From Exiguobacterium sp. KRL4 (GTDB lineage Bacteria > Bacillota > Bacilli > Exiguobacteriales > Exiguobacteriaceae), in assembly GCF_001870785.1 (NCBI RefSeq), contig NZ_MOLV01000016.1, positions 1 to 64,000 on the forward strand: 64,000 nucleotides of DNA, written 5' to 3'. Position 1 is the stretch's first letter. Each line of letters begins with the position of its first letter. Below the pieces are notes generated by a model, which ran no database searches, was not told the DNA's origin, and saw only the letters and a list, made by a program, of their open reading frames with translations. The translations under genes were made by a program, and so were the position numbers. This document shows, one piece after another, positions 32,118 through 40,669 of this stretch.

Positions 32118-32603
32118 TTACTGTTCTTCCTCTACAGGAAGACTTTCGATTTCGATCACACACTCATGTTCCGTCTGTGACTCGATCTCCATCGGCGTCA
32201 CTAGATCTTTAAGGCGCGACATATCTAGTAGATCCCGATAGATCTCGATGGTCACGCCCTCATGAAAGGTCACGGATACTTCTCCATTTCCCACTTCTAT
32301 CATGTCAATCGCAGCTTCTACAATCGTCGCGAGACGTGTATCATCCAGCTGCTTTGGTCTTTCGATTACATCATATTCGACAGTTAGGCCTGTCCAATCT
32401 GCTCGTTGCAGTGTGAGCGCCGTTTTCGGTAATCCAATCAAGGAAAGTCGCCCTTCTCGTGACGCTTGTTCCCGGTAGACTGAACAAATCGATTCAACAG
32501 CCGCCTCGTCACCAATCGCGCTATAGGAACGAACGAGTTGCAATCGATTCAACCATTCGTGACGAAGTGACTTCAAAAGATCCAGTACCTGCTCATCCTT
32601 CAT
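32118..32603 (-). CDS. Spo0B-like phosphotransferase domain protein
   Basis: A 161-residue protein starting MKDEQVLDLLKSLRHEWLNRLQ. The helix with His15 in LRHEWLNRLQL matches the phosphorylated-histidine helix of Spo0B (RHDWMNKLQL in B. subtilis). The C-terminal half, ending in a HECVIEIESL-like strand, matches the degenerate kinase-like fold. It sits exactly where spo0B does, between rpmA and obg. The start at 32603 is set by GGAGGG; a longer frame would run through a terminator. Spo0B relays phosphate from Spo0F to Spo0A, but no other sporulation gene is found here. The role is unknown. Confidence 0.75.
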   Translation of the reverse strand: MKDEQVLDLLKSLRHEWLNRLQLVRSYSAIGDEAAVESICSVYREQASREGRLSLIGLPKTALTLQRADWTGLTVEYDVIERPKQLDDTRLATIVEAAIDMIEVGNGEVSVTFHEGVTIEIYRDLLDMSRLKDLVTPMEIESQTEHECVIEIESLPVEEEQ

Positions 32604-32618
32604 CAGTCGTTCCCTCCT

Positions 32619-32660
32619 AAAAAAAACAGACCCTAACCCCTGAAAGTGGCTAGAGTCTGC
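32619..32660 (-). terminator. Terminator after rpmA
   Basis: A 12-bp imperfect stem (CAGAC.CTA.CC with GG.TAG.GTCTG) and a run of eight T on the minus strand. It separates the ribosomal protein genes from the spo0B-like gene and obgE, so read-through would be partial. Confidence 0.65.
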
Positions 32661-32672
32661 TTCATCGATCAC

Positions 32673-32951
32673 TTATGCTGGGTAAACGCTGACTTGTTTT
32701 TTGTCGCGTCCGAGACGTTCGAAACGAACGACACCAGTTGCAGTTGCGAAAAGTGTATCATCGCCACCACGTCCGACGTTCATACCTGGGTGAATCTTCG
32801 TACCGCGTTGGCGGTAGAGGATTGAACCAGCAGAAACAGTTTGACCGTCTGCACGTTTCGCCCCAAGGCGTTTCGATTGCGAGTCACGACCGTTCTTTGT
32901 CGAACCTACCCCTTTTTTCGATGCGAAGAACTGAAGATTAAGTTTCAACAT
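32673..32951 (-). CDS. rpmA: 50S ribosomal protein L27
   Basis: Ribosomal protein at the peptidyl-transferase centre, 92 residues. The N-terminus LNLQFF followed by ASKKG is the Firmicutes-specific extension that the Prp protease removes between Phe9 and Ala10. The mature N-terminus then reaches the P-site tRNA. Prp is encoded directly upstream. Confidence 0.97.
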   Translation of the reverse strand: MLKLNLQFFASKKGVGSTKNGRDSQSKRLGAKRADGQTVSAGSILYRQRGTKIHPGMNVGRGGDDTLFATATGVVRFERLGRDKKQVSVYPA

Positions 32952-32965
32952 GTGGAATCCACCTC

Positions 32966-33304
32966 CTATATTTGTTCAAGTTGGATAAACTCACCGTAAC
33001 TTTCGGCGATGGTTCCGAGTTGGACCAACATCGCTTCCAGTAACAATTGGGTGCGTTCACTGACATCCGGTGCTAAGTCAGCATACGGTTCTACATAAAA
33101 GTAGCCACCTTCTTGTTGTTCTGCCATTTCAAGGAGCAGGACCTGCCCGAGCAGTGATTCGATGGCATTGTATGCCCCGAAGATCACACTTGATGTGCCG
33201 GCACAGACTAAATCCAAACCAGGCTCAGCGAACTCGGCATGTCCTGTCACTTCGATGGAACGGATCAACTCCGCTTCATCTCGTCGAATCTTGACACGTA
33301 TCAT
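32966..33304 (-). CDS. prp: Ribosomal-processing cysteine protease Prp (YsxB)
   Basis: Cleaves the N-terminal extension of L27, 112 residues. The catalytic dyad is His22 (in [10 protein letters not shown]) and Cys34 (in DLVCAGTS), separated by the usual flexible loop. The gene lies between rplU and rpmA, as in all Firmicutes that have the L27 extension. The partner motif is present in rpmA here, so the pair is complete. Confidence 0.94.
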   Translation of the reverse strand: MIRVKIRRDEAELIRSIEVTGHAEFAEPGLDLVCAGTSSVIFGAYNAIESLLGQVLLLEMAEQQEGGYFYVEPYADLAPDVSERTQLLLEAMLVQLGTIAESYGEFIQLEQI

Positions 33305-33307
33305 GGC

Positions 33308-33616
33308 TTACGCTTCGATTTTCTCGATGCGGACCTTCGTGTAAGGTTGACGGTGACCTTGCTTACGACGGTAGTTCTTTTTAGCTTTCATTTTGAAGAC
33401 TGTGATCTTTTTCGCGCGAGCGTGTTTGATGACCGTTGCTACGACCTTCGCACCTTCTACGAGTGGAGCGCCGACTTTAACATCGTCACCACCAAGGATC
33501 AAGACTTCGCCGAATTCTACTGTGCTGTCGACGTCTGCGTTTAATTTCTCAACGTAGATCTCTTGGCCAGCTTCGACTTTAACTTGTTTACCACCAGTTT
33601 TAATAATTGCGTACAT
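33308..33616 (-). CDS. rplU: 50S ribosomal protein L21
   Basis: 23S rRNA-binding protein, 102 residues from [14 protein letters not shown]. The C-terminal Lys/Arg-rich [17 protein letters not shown] segment is the rRNA-binding tail. The start at 33616 follows AGAGGAGG by 8 bases; the ATG three codons earlier is too close to it. It is the first gene of rplU-prp-rpmA and has a structured leader. Confidence 0.96.
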   Translation of the reverse strand: MYAIIKTGGKQVKVEAGQEIYVEKLNADVDSTVEFGEVLILGGDDVKVGAPLVEGAKVVATVIKHARAKKITVFKMKAKKNYRRKQGHRQPYTKVRIEKIEA

Positions 33617-33724
33617 TACGTGCACCTCCTCTTAGGAACTCAGACTCGCCATCACGGGCAGCGGATGCTTTAAGACCCGGTCTGTGCGGTTGTAGTCATT
33701 TGGGTGCTTCCAAACGAACTAACG
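33617..33724 (-). promoter_or_regulatory. L21 leader (rplU 5' UTR)
   Basis: About 108 nt between the promoter and rplU, with a CAGAC/TCTG core around GACCGGGTCTTAAAGC and a GGCGAGTC/GACT-type stem near the gene. Position and core resemble the L21 leader of Bacillales, thought to mediate autogenous control by L21. Confidence 0.6.
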
Positions 33725-33730
33725 TTATTC

Positions 33731-33760
33731 AGAATACCAAACGATGAGGCAGATTGTCAA
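33731..33760 (-). promoter_or_regulatory. Predicted promoter of rplU-prp-rpmA
   Basis: A perfect TTGACA (33755-33760) and TATTCT (33731-33736) are 18 bp apart on the minus strand, immediately downstream of the RNase E/G gene. Confidence 0.65.
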
Positions 33761-33776
33761 TAACGTTCTACCCGAA

Positions 33777-35117
33777 TTATTGTTGTCTTTTAACAAAGTC
33801 GTCACAGTCAACTTTTGTTCCCGTAAATAAAATTCCCGTTTCACCTTCTACAAGGATCAGTTCGAGTGGACTTTCTTCAAGTAACAATGGACTGAGCGAA
33901 GCAAGGGGTGCCCGGACGACAGCGGCTTCGGCATAGGTGGCGATTTCTTTTAAGCGAGGTTCGAGTTGCCGATGAATCGCGATCCGAGACGGTTGTCCCT
34001 GGTCGAGTGACCGTTCGAGTAATGACTTCCCGTGACGTTGTCGTGTCAGTTCACACAAGCCCATCTTCGTAAAACCATGGATTTCAATCTGTTTCGATTC
34101 GTGTGCGGCCCGTTCCTTCAAGAGTTGTGTCACCCGTGTCTGCCCTTTGCTCGAGCCACGTAAAAAATCAACGGCAATCATTCCGCTAATATTACGTAAA
34201 CGGAGTTGGCGCATGATTTCGACGGCTGCCGCTTCATTGATTTGATCAAAGGTCCGTTTTTGTTCCTTGACGGAAATCGTTTTTCCGCTGTTGACATCGA
34301 TGACGGTCATCGTCTCGACTTCCTCAATCAACAAGTATGCCCCACCGTCTAACCAGACGACCTTATCGAGCGCTTTTTCGATCGTCCGGTCCACTTGCTC
34401 CATTGCGGGCAGACGCCCTTTCACGACTGGTCGTTCAACCCGTAATCCCATCTGTTCGAGTCGTTCTTTATCGAGCCGATGTGTCACCAGGGCTTCTTCG
34501 ACATGACTCAGCCGTTTCGCTTCTTGAATGACCAACGATTCATCTTGTTCTAACGTCGTCTGTCGCAACATGTGCTGATGACGTGCACGTAACTGGTTGA
34601 GTTCCGCAATCAGTACCGTGGCTTCCGCCTGTGTCGCCTCCGTCCGGTACAATACCCCTTCTGCTGCTTCCAGTGTAATCATCTTCGCGAGTTGTTGCTG
34701 GACAACAAGATCAAGCTTCCGGCTGAAGCGGACACGGCGACCATACGGGAAATAGACAAGGAAACGTCCGCCATACGTAATATTTTGTGTCACTTTATGC
34801 TGTTTCGGTGCTGCCCCTTCCTTGACGACCTGTACGAGCAACGTCTGACCGACTTGGACGGCTTGTCCGATGGTCGGAACGTCCGGATAACGGCGTAGCG
34901 TCTCCAGTGTTTCGTTGATCGGCAAATACAGTGGCGTGCCGTCCGTCGCAATCAAAAACGCCGCCTCGAGCGTCGGATGCAATCGGTCGACCTTTGCATG
35001 CAGCAATGTCCCGACACGAATCTCATCCCGCATCCGTTCGTGGTATTCGATGACCCGACCACCTTCTACTAATGCCACCCGTTCCAAGGACGGGGTCTGT
35101 TCACTAATCCATTTCAT
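33777..35117 (-). CDS. rng: Ribonuclease E/G family protein
   Basis: Endoribonuclease of the RNase E/G family, 446 residues. It has an S1-like domain with family motifs (RVGTLLHAKVDRLHPTLEAAFL, about 31-52; KVTQNITYGGRFLVYFP), the DNase I-like catalytic metal motifs MTVIDVNSG and QLRLRNISGMIAVDF, and GLCELTRQRHGKSL near the C-terminus. The usual CPxC zinc-link after that motif is not seen, so dimer organisation may differ. There is no RNase E-type scaffold tail. The family is absent from B. subtilis, where spoIVFA-spoIVFB lie at this position. Confidence 0.88.
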   Translation of the reverse strand: MKWISEQTPSLERVALVEGGRVIEYHERMRDEIRVGTLLHAKVDRLHPTLEAAFLIATDGTPLYLPINETLETLRRYPDVPTIGQAVQVGQTLLVQVVKEGAAPKQHKVTQNITYGGRFLVYFPYGRRVRFSRKLDLVVQQQLAKMITLEAAEGVLYRTEATQAEATVLIAELNQLRARHQHMLRQTTLEQDESLVIQEAKRLSHVEEALVTHRLDKERLEQMGLRVERPVVKGRLPAMEQVDRTIEKALDKVVWLDGGAYLLIEEVETMTVIDVNSGKTISVKEQKRTFDQINEAAAVEIMRQLRLRNISGMIAVDFLRGSSKGQTRVTQLLKERAAHESKQIEIHGFTKMGLCELTRQRHGKSLLERSLDQGQPSRIAIHRQLEPRLKEIATYAEAAVVRAPLASLSPLLLEESPLELILVEGETGILFTGTKVDCDDFVKRQQ

Positions 35118-35132
35118 CTTAATTCCTCCATG

Positions 35133-35173
35133 AAAAATAGACTAGAAGCATAAAACCCTTCTAGTCTATTTTT
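35133..35173 (-). terminator. Terminator between minD and the RNase E/G gene
   Basis: A perfect 16-bp stem beginning AAAAATAGACTAGAAG has A/T-rich ends. It closes the radC/maf-mre-min transcription unit on the minus strand. Confidence 0.85.
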
Positions 35174-35180
35174 CCCCATC

Positions 35181-36029
35181 TTATTTCATGCCAAGCATTT
35201 TTTTCAGCTTCACGAAAAATCCTTTTTGTGGTTGTTCCATGATATCGAGCAGAGGGACCGATTCCCCCAGAATCCGTCGCGTGATGTTCCGGTAACCGAG
35301 ACCTGCCCGGTTATCCGGGTTCATCGTCACGGGGACACCTCGGTGTGACGCCGCGATGACTTCCTCATCATCGACGATCAATCCGAGCAGATCAATCGAC
35401 AAGATACGCATGATTTCGTCGATATCGAGCATATCACCCGATGCCATCATATGCGATCGGACACGGTTGACGACAAGTTTCGGAACGATTTTACGTTCCG
35501 AACGTTCGAGCATTCCGATGATCCGGTCTGCGTCTTGGACCGCTGCTTTTTCTGGCGTCGTGACGATGACCGCTTCGTCTGCACCGGCAATCGCGTTCAT
35601 GAACCCTTGTTCAATCCCGGCCGGGCAGTCAATCAAAACAAATTCGTACTCCAGTTTTAACGTATCAATGATGGCTTTTACCTGTTCCGGTGTGACGGAT
35701 GATTTATCCTTAGACTGGGCAGCAGGTAACAGGTACATTTCTTCAAAACGTTTATCACGAACGAGGGCTTGATGCAATTTACATTGCCCGGTCACGACAT
35801 CAACAATGTTGTAGATACTCCGGTTGTCGAGTCCAAGTACGATATCCAGATTCCGAAGACCGATATCCGTATCGACGAGACAAACCGAATGGCCCATCAG
35901 TGCAAGCGCTGTCCCGATGTTTGCGGTTGTCGTCGTTTTCCCAACTCCACCTTTACCAGATGTGACGACGATGGCACGCCCCACATGCGTTTTCGCATCT
36001 CTATGTACCTGTTCTTTCACTTGTTCCAT
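35181..36029 (-). CDS. minD: Septum-site determining ATPase MinD
   Basis: Membrane-associated ATPase that recruits MinC to block division at the poles. 282 residues from the ATG at 36029, which has AGAGGGTG at good distance. The deviant Walker A GKGGVGKT is at 25-32. The C-terminal amphipathic membrane helix is FFVKLKKMLGMK. Compared with canonical MinD there are about 15 extra N-terminal residues (MEQVKEQVHRDAKTH). A GTG at codon 16 would give the usual MGRAIVVTSG start but lacks a clear ribosome site. It follows minC by 5 bp. Confidence 0.94.
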   Translation of the reverse strand: MEQVKEQVHRDAKTHVGRAIVVTSGKGGVGKTTTTANIGTALALMGHSVCLVDTDIGLRNLDIVLGLDNRSIYNIVDVVTGQCKLHQALVRDKRFEEMYLLPAAQSKDKSSVTPEQVKAIIDTLKLEYEFVLIDCPAGIEQGFMNAIAGADEAVIVTTPEKAAVQDADRIIGMLERSERKIVPKLVVNRVRSHMMASGDMLDIDEIMRILSIDLLGLIVDDEEVIAASHRGVPVTMNPDNRAGLGYRNITRRILGESVPLLDIMEQPQKGFFVKLKKMLGMK

Positions 36030-36034
36030 ATCTG

Positions 36035-36709
36035 TCACCCTCTTTCACTATCAATCGCAAACTGATCCATCCGCGCAAGCGGGACGGTTTGAAGACGGGA
36101 AAATTCAACCCCTGTGTCTCCTACAAACGCACAACCCATTTCTAACGCCTTTACCGGCGCATCATCCGGATCTTCGTAGACGAAGTCGGAAATCGAAATC
36201 CATTTGGGTTGTAAAATACTTGCGGCAATCACAGCTTGCTGATTCCCACCCTTCCCTGCATGAACGGTTCCCCGCAATGCGCCAAGACAATAAATACTGC
36301 CCGTAGCATGCACGACGGCCCCTGGATTGATGTCGCCGATGACGACAATCGACCCTTCGACGTCTACGACATGTCCACTGCGGGCCGTGCCGCCAAAGTA
36401 ATGAAACGTTCGTTCGCCGTAGAGCGCTTTCGCTTCATCCTTCGTCAGACACTCACTGTCATAGCCGTTAAACGAAAATGAATCATGACGCGCGACGATG
36501 GACTCGACAGCCGTCACAACGCCTTCGTCGACATAACGTCGACCGAAGAAGAAGGTAATCGGCACGGCGCGTCCGTTCTCGACGGATTTGTCGGCAAGCG
36601 TCAATTCTAAATCGTCAAGAAATTCATCCACACTGCACCTTTCATTTACATAGACGGCGAGGCCACCACGATGACCTTTCATCGTTACATAACGCTTACG
36701 CTCAATCAT
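36035..36709 (-). CDS. minC: Septum-site determining protein MinC
   Basis: FtsZ polymerisation inhibitor partnered with MinD, 224 residues. The N-terminal domain (about 1-100) acts on FtsZ. The C-terminal beta-helix (about 105-210, with SGHVVDVEGSIVVIGDINPGA and the L-G-ALRGTVHAG repeats) dimerises and binds MinD. It lies 3 bp after mreD, continuing the mreBCD-minCD order of Bacillales. Confidence 0.94.
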   Translation of the reverse strand: MIERKRYVTMKGHRGGLAVYVNERCSVDEFLDDLELTLADKSVENGRAVPITFFFGRRYVDEGVVTAVESIVARHDSFSFNGYDSECLTKDEAKALYGERTFHYFGGTARSGHVVDVEGSIVVIGDINPGAVVHATGSIYCLGALRGTVHAGKGGNQQAVIAASILQPKWISISDFVYEDPDDAPVKALEMGCAFVGDTGVEFSRLQTVPLARMDQFAIDSERG

Positions 36710-36712
36710 GAC

Positions 36713-37216
36713 TCATCCTCTTTTCTCAGCAAATGTGGATTGCACCAGTCGTGTCATCGGATAATACAAGACGATGATCCCAACCAACTGGGCAATGAGA
36801 CTCCTTGGAATGATTTGCGTCGCCAGCTCCTTAAAGGGAACGTCGACACCTACGACCGAAGCCGTGAAGAAATAAATATCCAGTTCAAACAAAATGGCGC
36901 TGAACGTAAAGGTGACGATGATCGTTAATACGTTCTCCTTTACATATTTTAGCACGAAGCTACTAAAAAGCGGAATGGCAGATAACGCAAATAAATAAAT
37001 TCCGATGATATCCGAGTAGACGAAATCATACAACAGTCCAAACAACAGACCAAATCCAAGCGCCTGTTCGATTTTTCCGTAACGCCCTAAAAACATCAAG
37101 GCAATCAATGTGACGTGGACGACATACGGTGAACCGTCCCCAAGCGGACCCGCAAAGAGTGTCCCTTCCAAGATAAAAAGAAGGAACACGGCGAAAAACA
37201 ACTTGATGTTATTCAC
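36713..37216 (-). CDS. mreD: Rod shape-determining protein MreD
   Basis: Integral membrane protein of the elongasome, 167 residues. Four to six hydrophobic helices are visible (LFFAVFLLFILEGTLFAG, LIALMFLGRY, FGLLFGLLYDFVYSDIIGIYLFALSAIPLF, IIVTFTFSAILFELDIYFF, IAQLVGIIVLYYPM). Sequence is poorly conserved in the family; the call rests on topology, the GLLYD region and position after mreC, which it overlaps by 8 bp. Confidence 0.88.
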   Translation of the reverse strand: MNNIKLFFAVFLLFILEGTLFAGPLGDGSPYVVHVTLIALMFLGRYGKIEQALGFGLLFGLLYDFVYSDIIGIYLFALSAIPLFSSFVLKYVKENVLTIIVTFTFSAILFELDIYFFTASVVGVDVPFKELATQIIPRSLIAQLVGIIVLYYPMTRLVQSTFAEKRG

Positions 37217-38093
37217 TAGTGTCCCCTCCCTTGTCGGTCTCAGCGAAAGGTTCCTTCGCTTCTCGTTGGATCACGAAAACGTGACCAAACTGTTCGAAGT
37301 CTGCTGCCGGCTTGACGTATGCGATTTTCGAAGCACCGTATTGATCCGATTTCACTTGCTCGATCTTCCCGACGACGATACCGCTTGGATATTTGCCACC
37401 AAGACCGGATGTCGTGACGGTTTGCCCTTTTTTCAGTTTGGCATCGTTTGGTATCTTCGTGAACTTCAAGAGATTCGTTTCTTCATCAAATCCTTCGATC
37501 GTCCCGAAAACCCCTTTACCCTTCGTATCGTCCGCAACGGCCGAGACATTGTTCGTCCGGCTTGTATCGGATAACAATTGAACGAGTGACGTATAGGCAC
37601 TCGTCTGGATGACACGACCAATCAGACCATCTGCGGTCACGACTGCCATATTGGTTTTGACACCTTGTTCTTTTCCGATATTGACCGTCACGAAGCGTTG
37701 CCATTCAGACGACGTCCGACCAATCATTTCTGCTGGTAGTAACGTGTAATCACGAATCGATCCTTTTAACTTCAACATGTCTTTTAATTCATTGTTCTCA
37801 CGTTCCAAGTCGCGGACTTTGACGGAGTTTCCCGCATAATCCCCCAGTCGTGATTTTAAATACTCATTTTCCTTATACACATCTCGCACTTCTTTAACCG
37901 AAGTGACCGTATCATCAATCCAGCCAATCGGTGTCGCAAAAAGACGTTGTCCTACCCCAACCGTATCGCGGACAAAACTTTGATACCAGTGGGTTTGGTT
38001 ACGCCCTTGCAGCGAAATCCCGATTAAGATCACCAAAAGGAGAAAACTAAGGAGTGTGATGAGCAGTTTTCGATTATTTAAAAATCGCTTCAT
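37209..38093 (-). CDS. mreC: Rod shape-determining protein MreC
   Basis: Elongasome protein linking cytoplasmic MreB to the outer synthesis enzymes. 294 residues: one N-terminal membrane helix (LLITLLSFLLLVILIGISL, about 9-27), a coiled coil (about 65-105), and a two-beta-barrel external domain with GLIGRVIQTSAYTSLVQLLSD and TSGLGGKYPSGIVVGKI. Tail acidic. It is 14 bp downstream of mreB. Confidence 0.93.
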   Translation of the reverse strand: MKRFLNNRKLLITLLSFLLLVILIGISLQGRNQTHWYQSFVRDTVGVGQRLFATPIGWIDDTVTSVKEVRDVYKENEYLKSRLGDYAGNSVKVRDLERENNELKDMLKLKGSIRDYTLLPAEMIGRTSSEWQRFVTVNIGKEQGVKTNMAVVTADGLIGRVIQTSAYTSLVQLLSDTSRTNNVSAVADDTKGKGVFGTIEGFDEETNLLKFTKIPNDAKLKKGQTVTTSGLGGKYPSGIVVGKIEQVKSDQYGASKIAYVKPAADFEQFGHVFVIQREAKEPFAETDKGGDTSE

Positions 38094-38107
38094 CGCTCAT
38101 CCCGTCC

Positions 38108-39142
38108 TTATCTTTTTTGTGAGATGCCTGATTTCGAACGCAATACATTCATCATCTCCAGTGATTTTCCTGTACCAATCGCCACACAATCGAGTGCATT
38201 TTCTGCAACGAGTGTCAAAATGCGTGTTTCATCTTCGATGACCGCATCCAAGTTTTTAAGGAGCGCGCCGCCACCCGTCAAGACGATCCCACGATCCATG
38301 ACATCTGCCGAAAGTTCTGGTGGTGTCTGTTCGAGTGTATGTTTGACACCGGCTAAAATGGCATCGACCGTATCCGATAAGGCGTCGCAAATTTCTGCAC
38401 TCGTGACTTCGATCTGTTTCGGAAGTCCTGTCACGAGGTCACGTCCACGAATATCCATCGTTTCGTTTTCTGACTCTTCATCGATCCGCGCATAACCAAT
38501 CGTCATCTTCAACGTTTCAGCTGTCCGCTCACCAATCATCAAGTTGTACTTCGATTTGATGTAACGAATGATGGACTCGTCCATCTCGTCTCCACCAACA
38601 CGAATCGATTGGCTTGTCACGATCCCACCGAGTGAGATGACAGCGACTTCCGTTGTTCCGCCACCGATATCGACGACCATCGAGCCCGTTGGTTCAGAGA
38701 CCGGAAGACCGGCTCCGATTGCGGCTGCAAACGGTTCTTCAATCGTATACGCTTCACGTGCTCCAGCCAGTTTTGCTGCGTCTTCGACCGCCCGTTTTTC
38801 GACGGATGTGATACCGCTTGGTACACAGATCATGACGTTTGTTTTTGATGAAAATAATCCTTTTTTCTTCGTTGCTTGATCCATGAAGTATTTGATCATC
38901 GTAGCCGTTGTTTCATAATCGGCGATAACCCCATCTTTCATCGGGCGTCGTGCCGTCACGTTCCCCGGTGTCCGTCCAATCATGTTTTTTGCTGCATTAC
39001 CTACTGCTTCAATCTTTCCTGTATCCGTACGGAATGCGACAACGGAAGGTTCGCGCACGACGATACCTTGCCCCTTCACATACACAAGCGTGTTTGCCGT
39101 ACCTAAGTCAATGCCGATTTCACGGCTAAATGATCCAAACAT
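38108..39142 (-). CDS. mreB: Rod shape-determining actin homologue MreB
   Basis: Actin-like filament protein that positions lateral wall synthesis, 344 residues. Phosphate 1 motif [18 protein letters not shown] starts at residue 9, with the phosphate 2 region [20 protein letters not shown] and the adenosine motif [15 protein letters not shown]. First of mreBCD-minCD. It has its own promoter after the radC terminator. Confidence 0.96.
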   Translation of the reverse strand: MFGSFSREIGIDLGTANTLVYVKGQGIVVREPSVVAFRTDTGKIEAVGNAAKNMIGRTPGNVTARRPMKDGVIADYETTATMIKYFMDQATKKKGLFSSKTNVMICVPSGITSVEKRAVEDAAKLAGAREAYTIEEPFAAAIGAGLPVSEPTGSMVVDIGGGTTEVAVISLGGIVTSQSIRVGGDEMDESIIRYIKSKYNLMIGERTAETLKMTIGYARIDEESENETMDIRGRDLVTGLPKQIEVTSAEICDALSDTVDAILAGVKHTLEQTPPELSADVMDRGIVLTGGGALLKNLDAVIEDETRILTLVAENALDCVAIGTGKSLEMMNVLRSKSGISQKR

Positions 39143-39179
39143 TATTCAAAAAACCCCTCTCTGAGAATACACTTCACTA

Positions 39180-39207
39180 ATTATAACGGAAAAGCCTTCC
39201 TTGGAAA
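39180..39207 (-). promoter_or_regulatory. Predicted promoter of mreBCD-minCD
   Basis: On the minus strand TTTCCA (39202-39207) and a perfect TATAAT (39180-39185) are 16 bp apart, about 38 bp before mreB. Confidence 0.55.
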
Positions 39208-39254
39208 GCGTTAAAACGTTACAGCTTGTTTACAGTTCATGAATTGATGCAAAA

Positions 39255-39300
39255 GAAAAAACGCCTAAGGTCGGGAAGTCTCCTTCCCCCTCAGACGTTA
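39255..39300 (-). terminator. Terminator downstream of radC
   Basis: A two-part stem (AACGTCTGAGG with CCTTAGGCGTT, inner GGGAAG/CTTCCC) followed by six T on the minus strand. Confidence 0.8.
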
Positions 39301-39303
39301 TTC

Positions 39304-39957
39304 TTACATAAATCCCCGCTGTTTCATACTAATAAATTGTCCATGCCCAATGACGAGGTGATCGATGCAGCTGATTCCGATCAGTCTTCCGGCTTCGACC
39401 ATCCGCTCCGAAACCTCGATATCTTCCCGACTTGGTGTCGGGTCACCCGACGGATGATTATGGACGGCAATGAAGCTCGCTGCCGAGCAGCGGATCGCTT
39501 CCCGGAATATATCACGCGGATGAACAATCGACGTATTCAACCCTCCGATGAACAGCGTTTTTTTCGAGATGACTTCGTTTTTCGTGTTCAGATACAGGCA
39601 GATGAAATGTTCTTGCTGGTATAGACGCATCTCTTCCATCAACAGTTCAGCGGCATCCTCTGGTGAACGGACGACCGGACGCACCCACTTCGGTTCCGTG
39701 ACGAGTCGACGACCGAGTTCCAGTCCGGCCATGATTTGTAAGGCTTTTGCTTTTCCGACACCCGGCGCCTTTTCAAGTCCACCAACGCCCGCTGCTTCGA
39801 GTTCAATCAACGAAGGGTAAATCTCAAGTAATTCTTCTGCGATTTCGAGTGGTCCCCGATTCCGTGTCCCGCTCCGAACGAGGCATGCCAGCAACTCCAC
39901 TGTCGTCGCCTGTGCCAAACCTTTTAACTGAATCATATCCTTTGGCCATTCAATCAC
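39304..39957 (-). CDS. radC: RadC family JAB1/MPN metalloprotease-fold protein
   Basis: 217 residues. An N-terminal helix-hairpin-helix-like region (about 45-75: AAGVGGLEKAPGVGKAKAL) is followed by a C-terminal JAMM domain with AVHNHPSGDPTPSREDIEVS, the metal-binding His-x-His...Asp set. The name RadC is historic; its role in repair is doubtful and the substrate unknown. The start is a GTG at 39957 with AAAGG upstream. The first residues are shorter than in Bacillus RadC. It lies between maf and mreB as in other Bacillales. Confidence 0.92.
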   Translation of the reverse strand: MIEWPKDMIQLKGLAQATTVELLACLVRSGTRNRGPLEIAEELLEIYPSLIELEAAGVGGLEKAPGVGKAKALQIMAGLELGRRLVTEPKWVRPVVRSPEDAAELLMEEMRLYQQEHFICLYLNTKNEVISKKTLFIGGLNTSIVHPRDIFREAIRCSAASFIAVHNHPSGDPTPSREDIEVSERMVEAGRLIGISCIDHLVIGHGQFISMKQRGFM

Positions 39958-39983
39958 TGCATCCGACCTTTCTGTACGAGGAA

Positions 39984-40562
39984 TTACGCGAACATCGGTT
40001 TGATTCCAAACGTTTCGAGGCGACGGCTAATCGGATTGATCGGTAAACCAACGACATTATAATAATCACCGTCAATCGCTTCGACAAACAGACCACCTGT
40101 ACCTTGAATGCCGTATCCTCCGGCCTTGTCGTACGGTTCGTCGGTCGCGATGTACGATAGCATCCAACTTTCCGGAAGTGGACAGAAGCGGACCGTCGTC
40201 GTCACGGTAAACGTCTCTTCCCGCTCGTCCGTTAAGAGGGTCACACCGGTCACGACTTCATGCGTCCGTCCTGATAACAGCCGCAACATCTCGAGCGCTG
40301 CTGCCCGGTCAGCCGGTTTTTCAAGAATCCGATGATCGAGCGCAACGACCGTATCGGCGGCTAAGACGATTTCTCCAGGTCGCGCGACGGCACGTGCCTT
40401 TTTTTGCGACAGATACATCACGTAGTCCTCAGACGACATCGGATATGGGGCTTCTTCAAGTACGTTGGCAGGTCGTACGGTATGCGGGATGCCGATTTGT
40501 CGTAACAGTTCCGTTCGTCTAGGCGACGCCGAAGCCAGAATCAATTGGTGTTGCGTTATCAT
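39984..40562 (-). CDS. maf: Maf family nucleotide pyrophosphatase
   Basis: House-cleaning pyrophosphatase acting on dTTP/UTP and modified pyrimidine nucleotides, and linked to septum formation when overproduced. 192 residues from MITQHQLILASASPRR. The LASASPRR phosphate loop is at 8-15. LAADTVVALD and the EPYDKAGGYGIQG motif complete the site. The ATG at 40562 is preferred over an upstream GTG that abuts the ribosome site. The spoIIB gene found upstream in B. subtilis is replaced by the pilus operon. Confidence 0.93.
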   Translation of the reverse strand: MITQHQLILASASPRRTELLRQIGIPHTVRPANVLEEAPYPMSSEDYVMYLSQKKARAVARPGEIVLAADTVVALDHRILEKPADRAAALEMLRLLSGRTHEVVTGVTLLTDEREETFTVTTTVRFCPLPESWMLSYIATDEPYDKAGGYGIQGTGGLFVEAIDGDYYNVVGLPINPISRRLETFGIKPMFA

Positions 40563-40623
40563 CAGTATCACGCTCTTTTCATTCTTTTTCGACCAGTCTT
40601 ACTGGCATTATCTTTTAGTATAA

Positions 40624-40663
40624 CGAAAAACAAGTGCTTCTCCGAGTCGGAAAAACACTTGTC
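40624..40663 (-). terminator. Terminator downstream of the pilus operon
   Basis: ACAAGTG/CACTTGT stem with an inner TCCGAGTCGGA hairpin and minus-strand T-run, just past the pilO stop. Confidence 0.75.
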
Positions 40664-40669
40664 TACTGT

